DNA of 64,000 nt from Channallabes apus (lineage: Eukaryota > Chordata > Actinopteri > Siluriformes > Clariidae). Each line of letters starts with the position of its first letter. Position 1 is the stretch's first letter. Made by a program: the position numbers and the translations under genes. The stretch lies in contig CM060112.1 in assembly GCA_030522415.1 (NCBI GenBank), forward strand, positions 11,567,501 through 11,631,500, in the 5' to 3' direction. Under the pieces are notes generated by a model. It searched no databases and was not told the DNA's origin. It saw nothing but the letters and a program-made list of their open reading frames with translations. Shown here one piece after another: positions 59,295 through 64,000 of this stretch.

Positions 59295-61604
59295 CATCAT
59301 GGGCCTGGAGCATCATGTATAACGGTGTAACCTTTCTAACTGGAGTGTAACCCAGTGGCGCTATATACAGTATACTGTATCTGTATCTAATTAGTGTTTC
59401 AAATATCTGTGTCTGAATCTGTTTTAGGTTTAAACCTGAAGAAGGTGTTGCACACGCACATGTTTTTGGGTCTATTTGCCAAAAGGTAAACAAATTTGGA
59501 GCCAAATTAAACCACAGTTAAGATGACCAGGCAGTTACTAAGGATGAATGAATGGAGACGGTACTGTAAATGTGGACATCAGTAAGATGTGGACTTTCTT
59601 TGTCTCTCGAGCTTCATATCTGGCTTCTCGCCAGCATAAAAAAAAACTCGCGCTCAAGAGTCTTACAAGATACAATTCTCAACATACACGTCTTGTCTGA
59701 AACACACGTCCTACGAAGAGACAAGAAAAAAAAAACGTGTCTATTCTGAACTAATTTTCTGTTCATTCCAGTTTGTTTGAAATAATGAATCAGTATATAT
59801 TTATTCTACCCTTTTATAAATCAACTCTAATTCAGATCTAGATTTATTGATATAATTGATTCCCCAAAAAAAGACATTAAAACCTTTTAATACAACAAAG
59901 TCGAAATGTTCCATAAAGCACATTGAACTCTAGATCAGTTTTACTCCATTTCTGTAGCAGACGTATACTGTACAGTTTAATGAGAAGGTTGATCTCGATG
60001 TGTGAGTTCAAACATGGCTGCTGTAACCATGTCTGAAACCTGACAGTTTATGTCAAAAGCAATCATCTGTCACAGCCGTTCCCCTGTGTTTGTGCTGCAT
60101 GTCCGATAAAGCGTACATGACTCCATGGTACCGTTCTCTGACATCAATTTTAAAGTGGCTCCCAGAATAGTTTATGCATATACCACGTGACATTTTTCTC
60201 CCCACCTGCTTGCGATAATCAACACAGCTCACAGCTAAACAAATATGACAAGCATATTACTCTCAAGTTCCTATCTCCAAATGCTTCCTGCTGCCTGTCA
60301 CAATCGTTTCTGCCATTGTCCTTTCTTTCAGCAGAAAAGGCTTTAAAATTATAAGAATATACAAAGCGTGGAGAATTTCATGTGAGAAGGAGTTGCGTAA
60401 AAGATATTACATGTAAATTAGATTATGGAAATAGATATATGCAACAACAAAAAAACAAGGTGCATACAAGTGTAAAGAATGGACAGAACAGCAAAAGGGC
60501 AAGAAAATCCCCAAAGCACAGGACCTGGATGAAGTGGACCTAAATAGAAACCCTGCCATGCTTGAAGGAGACGTATAATAGAAGTGCAGGTACCATACAT
60601 CAATAAATAGGAGAATTTGTAATCTTGGGACTCTGAAGCATGAGTGCAGTATGCATTTTGAAGCAAATTGCACCAGGGAGTTGCTTTTCTAGGAAAGTAG
60701 AAGCTATTTGGATTGTATTTGGAAGTAACTCGTGGCGTCTCATGAGATTTTCCCTAGGGACTATTACCGTTAGTGGCCGAAATATAAATCTACAATAAAG
60801 CGTCTTTGTGAGAATATTGATTTTTAAAAGTGGTATAGAAATTTTGATTATATTCATATAATACATACATACAAAAGGCCCCAAAAAGTGTACAGTATAC
60901 ACACTTCCACATGAAAAAAAATTGGGCTCCTGTGTGTGTGTGTGTGTATATATATAATTTATTATTTTTTTGCTAAAACAATATTTTCAGACCTGACAGG
61001 TCAAATCAGTTCAGATGCATGTTCATTGTTTAAACTAGTCTAATCTCAAAAATGGCATTTAAAAATTGCCTTTAGGAAAATAAAAACCATCCTCCAATAT
61101 GCTGTGAAATCACCCTTAACAATTAAAGCATATAGAAGAGGCAAGAGTGCAGAATCGATTGCTCTAAAACATCTTCTAGTGATTGCGGAGTTTCATCACC
61201 ATTAGCTATCAAACCAAGTTGGGAAAATTAGAAGCTTTCAACTTAATGAGATGAAAATTGCTGCATGTAAGAAACTGTAATTGCCTTGTTGACGATATAT
61301 AGACTTCGGTACATGTCTGTGACATATAGTTTGAAAGCTCCTTTGTTATATGTTGGCATTATGAGGAGTGTAAATTACTGTGTGCATATTCACAGGCAAA
61401 CTGAATCTCTTTTTATACATTACACGCCACATAAAAATCTCAAGCTATAAATACAGAAATGTAATTACTCTTTTAAATGCCACCAGCGTCCCTCCCGTTT
61501 TATACTTACATGCGTACGTGTAATGAGAAATCACAAAAAACGCTTACCAGGATTAACAAGTTGTATACAATCATCATAACTTTGGCGAATTCGAACAAGC
61601 CCAT
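53349..61604 (-). CDS. tspan1: Tetraspanin-1-like protein
   Basis: Four-pass membrane protein that organises membrane microdomains. Seven in-phase coding exons (high to low): 61604-61548, 57408-57199, 56939-56865, 55003-54905, 54577-54434, 53614-53531 and 53420-53349, giving 246 aa (human TSPAN1 241). It starts MGLFEFAKVMMIVYNLLIL (TM1 start). The family block FLGCCGAKKESKCLLIW follows TM2, and TM3 is FLSIIVIILVAELAIGLFAL. The large extracellular loop carries the CCG signature at residues 150-152 with six cysteines in all (150, 151, 176, 177, 184, 197), and NYT/NTT/NRT glycosylation sites. The last TM segment ends LFFYLDKDEMIKAA. I chose tspan1 over other tetraspanins by length and by the convergent pairing with pomgnt1, as in human. 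Intron 1 is 4.1 kb. Confidence 0.9.
53860..54312. mobile_element. Inverted-repeat DNA element, copy 2
   Basis: Body gatgacaggatcatgggcac ... ggttcggtcccacagaaaa and cctccaaactccccagatcc match the interrupted element at 41340-42340. The right end tttaatattatggcctt matches the right end of that copy. In tspan1 intron 5; uninterrupted here. Confidence 0.65.
57476..57710 (+). repeat. tRNA-derived SINE, family C
   Basis: Shares tctgtgcatggagtttgcat, cgtgcttggtgggtttcctc and gtttcctcccacagtccaaa with the other family C copies. The tRNA-like head is degraded. In tspan1 intron 1, upstream of exon 2. Confidence 0.75.
58515..58895 (-). repeat. tRNA-derived SINE, family C, longest copy
   Basis: Reverse copy. 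The low-coordinate end is the tail with TTCA repeats (attcattcattcattttctataccgc on +), then gttcagggtcgcgggggacc and ggcacacacacatacacac. The high-coordinate end is the tRNA-like head (cagtgctaaccactacacca on +). It shows the full family body, so it is the best reference copy in the window. Confidence 0.85.
59255..59291. repeat. (TC)n microsatellite
   Basis: About 18 TC units in tspan1 intron 1. Confidence 0.95.
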
Positions 61605-64000
61605 CTTAATCTGGAAGAGAGCAATAATGCGCTGAAATATTCGTCAAAGGAAGGGATCGGTTGTGAAATACTGAGAAATATATTTGGGAGTAAAATAAAA
61701 TAAGGTCACGTACCTGCTTCTAGGGAATGCTGATGAGACGGAAGTCGATACAGGTGAGTGGAGGTGAGTGAAGTGAGATGCACTCAGGTAGAATGTGTGG
61801 TATAGGTTAGGATAGAGGTCACTCCAGTGGTCAGAGGTGTGTGTGTTAGTGTGTGTGTGTGTGTTGGTTGCATGATTTCACCAGCAGTGCTAAGACACAC
61901 CTATTTAATCACCATATTGAAAGTTGTGGCCTTCATTTGTCATGGCCTAATGGAACTATTTAAATACCATGTATAACAGTAAATGAAATGAAAAATGAAT
62001 TGATGATTGATGTGTGATGAATAGAAAGGCATAAGCTAAACAAAAAGCATATGCACAACCACTGATTGCCTGTTATTAAAGCATAGTTATTACTGACAAC
62101 AATGCAATTAGGCACTATGCAAAAAAAAAAAAAAAGAAAAAAAGAGATGGTACGCTTATGGTTAATAGGTCATGTGTGTTTGCTGCCTTCGTTTCTTTTG
62201 TGTTCTTTCCTGCGGGGCTCCTTTGTTCTTTTGTCCACAGCTCAGGGATATTTTCTCACTTCCTCTGTAGAGGGCAATGTTGCAACACTCAGGTTCAGCT
62301 TATTCAACGGTTCTATAGGCTTCACTAATTCATTCTGGTGCCGCGTAGGGTCCGTGGAGCTGATTGATGTTCTCACTGTGTAAGACGCTGTCTTTCTTTG
62401 TTCAGTTTTCTCTATGAAAAATGCCCAAGTCAAAACAAAGAGATAATCAGCTCAGCCCAGTGGGAGACTTAAGCAGTGGCCTGGTCTAAAGATGTTATGG
62501 AAGACTGGTATTATCATTTGCGTTAGCAAATTAATGTCTGATAGCATTTTATTTATGGAAACCCTTCATTTTTTTTTGTTAGAAGAAACATTTAGAAATG
62601 TTTCCCTCTAAAGACACATTGAAAAGTTTAAAAAGGTCAACTGTGACAGCTGACGGTTTTTAATGTGCATTTCCAAGGATTTCAAAAATAAAAGATAAAT
62701 TCATTCACTTTTGGTAACTATTTTACTATAACCATGAGAATATGCGCTGGATAGTGTGCTAGTCCATTGCATATCTAATGCTAGTACTAACCAAAACTGC
62801 AGTTGATGTAGCTTTAGTGTTTTATCAGGCTTATGGGTGAAACATACTGAATTGGGTTGTTTTTCCCCAGATGTTGACCCTTTGACTCTACAGTTTAGTT
62901 GTGGTGTGGCCAACAGTGCAGCAGGTGAAATTCATCAAATTTTCAGTCTTGGCAAAAATCAGTTTATAAACAGTTTATCGTGGTACGGTGTTAGCACTGT
63001 TGCCTTGCACCTCCAGGGTCTGGGTTCGATTCCCGCCTCAGGTCTGTGTGCATAGAGTTTGCATGTTCTCCCTGTGCTTGGTGGGTTTCCTCCAGGTACA
63101 CCGGTTTCCTCCCACAGTCCAAACACATCCAGATAATTGTTGTTCCCAAAATTGACTGTAGAGTGAATAGGGATAGGCTTCAGGATAAGCGGTATAAAGG
63201 ATATGAATGAATGAATGAATGCATGAAAAAACACCTTATCACAATTGAAAAACTTTTAATCTTCTTCATTGTTTTAAAGCACTTTAATGAACACTATCCA
63301 AGCTGGTTGCTTGTGACAGAAAAACATGCATTTTTTTGCTACTGTATAAATCCGTGGTGCTGGTGAGGTTAGTTTTAAGGGTAGTAGAGAAATCCTGGTG
63401 TCAAAATGATGCAGAGGGTTCACTCTTTCTTGTTACATCACAGAATCCTTGCTTAAATATCCTACAAAACAAGATTTCTACTGATTTTTAAAACAGTACG
63501 AGACCCTCCTTCCAAAAAAAGAAAAAAAACAAAAAACATAAGACTTGATGTGCCACATATAGTGTAATTGTGACATATGCATGGTTAGCATACAGTATGT
63601 TGTACATAATAGGTAATAATATAGCATAACCCATGTAGTGGTGGAAAGGGTTAGAGTTTTGTACTGTATATTGATAATTCCTTGAATTAAGTGTATATCC
63701 TTGCTGATTTCACCACTTTTCTAGGTATCTAGTGGAGAAAAATAAGACAATGAATCGCCATCACATGGTCCTATAACGATCCCTTTTTCATTTATGGATT
63801 GGGCAGAGGCTAGCGTACAAACTATGTATGCCACAGACATGCCGCCATATGGTAGGTGGACCTGATAGGGGTTTTAAAATCCATTCTTATGTCTCAGGTG
63901 GTACTATTTCATAACTGTTAATATATATTATTACTAACACACCTCTTAAGTCCTATGCCAGTTTAGGATAGCCAAGGCTTAGACGACCAGCATGTGTTTA
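61605..64000. other. Upstream flank of tspan1
   Basis: It should hold the tspan1 5' UTR and promoter. On the minus strand a donor-like CAG|GTACGTGAC near 61714 suggests a non-coding first exon at about 61714-61780. No other gene was recognised. 62100-62960 and 63230-64000 are AT-rich with nothing clear. Confidence 0.4.
62978..63225 (+). repeat. tRNA-derived SINE, family C
   Basis: Head gtggtacggtgttagcactg ... ggttcgattccc, body gcatagagtttgcatgttct and gtttcctcccacagtccaaa, tail gcggtataaaggatatgaat with GAAT repeats. Confidence 0.8.

Overview
The window is vertebrate nuclear DNA, almost certainly from a teleost fish. The genes have many short exons, consensus GT/AG introns and recognisable vertebrate products. 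The introns and spacers are packed with fish-type interspersed repeats: Tc1/mariner, hAT and pogo-like elements, tRNA-derived SINEs and non-LTR retrotransposon pieces. The repeat mixture suggests an otophysan or catfish-like species, but that is inference. No CRISPR array, operon, prophage or other prokaryotic feature was seen.

Five protein-coding genes could be reconstructed by splicing open segments at in-phase GT/AG junctions. (1) 1053-3084 (+) is the 3' part of mpl, the thrombopoietin receptor; its upstream exons lie outside the window. (2) 4767-20429 (-) is orc1, the largest origin recognition complex subunit: 17 coding exons, about 880 aa. (3) 21505-26743 (+) is prpf38a, a spliceosome B-complex protein: 10 exons, 310 aa. 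(4) 31765-45034 (+) is pomgnt1, the O-mannose beta-1,2-GlcNAc transferase: 21 exons, 653 aa. (5) 53349-61604 (-) is a tspan1-like tetraspanin: 7 coding exons, 246 aa.

Layout: mpl and orc1 converge, orc1 and prpf38a diverge from a shared promoter of about 1.1 kb (20430-21504), and pomgnt1 and tspan1 converge. The orc1/prpf38a and pomgnt1/tspan1 pairings match the human arrangement as I know it. Having mpl and pomgnt1 next to orc1/prpf38a joins pieces that lie several Mb apart on human 1p. The genes do not form one pathway; only the orc1/prpf38a head-to-head pair suggests shared control, with an E2F-like site, ETS-like sites and an inverted CCAAT box.

Repeats: at least six decayed copies of one mariner family share the same terminal repeats. 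There are three tRNA-like SINE families (A, B and C below), with three, three and five copies. Other elements are a nearly complete Tc1 element with a broken transposase in pomgnt1 intron 7, two hAT-like elements with clear 8-bp target duplications in orc1 introns, a three-level nest (pogo-like, then hAT-like, then LTR-like) in pomgnt1 intron 14, and a fold-back MITE inside another inverted-repeat element in the same intron. Non-LTR retrotransposon pieces include a reverse-transcriptase C-terminal segment, an RNase H segment and a 3' end.

I found no wholly new gene system. The most useful leads are the nested transposon stacks, a candidate extra orc1 exon that does not fit the reading frame, the shared promoter with repeated palindromes, and the compact gene order.
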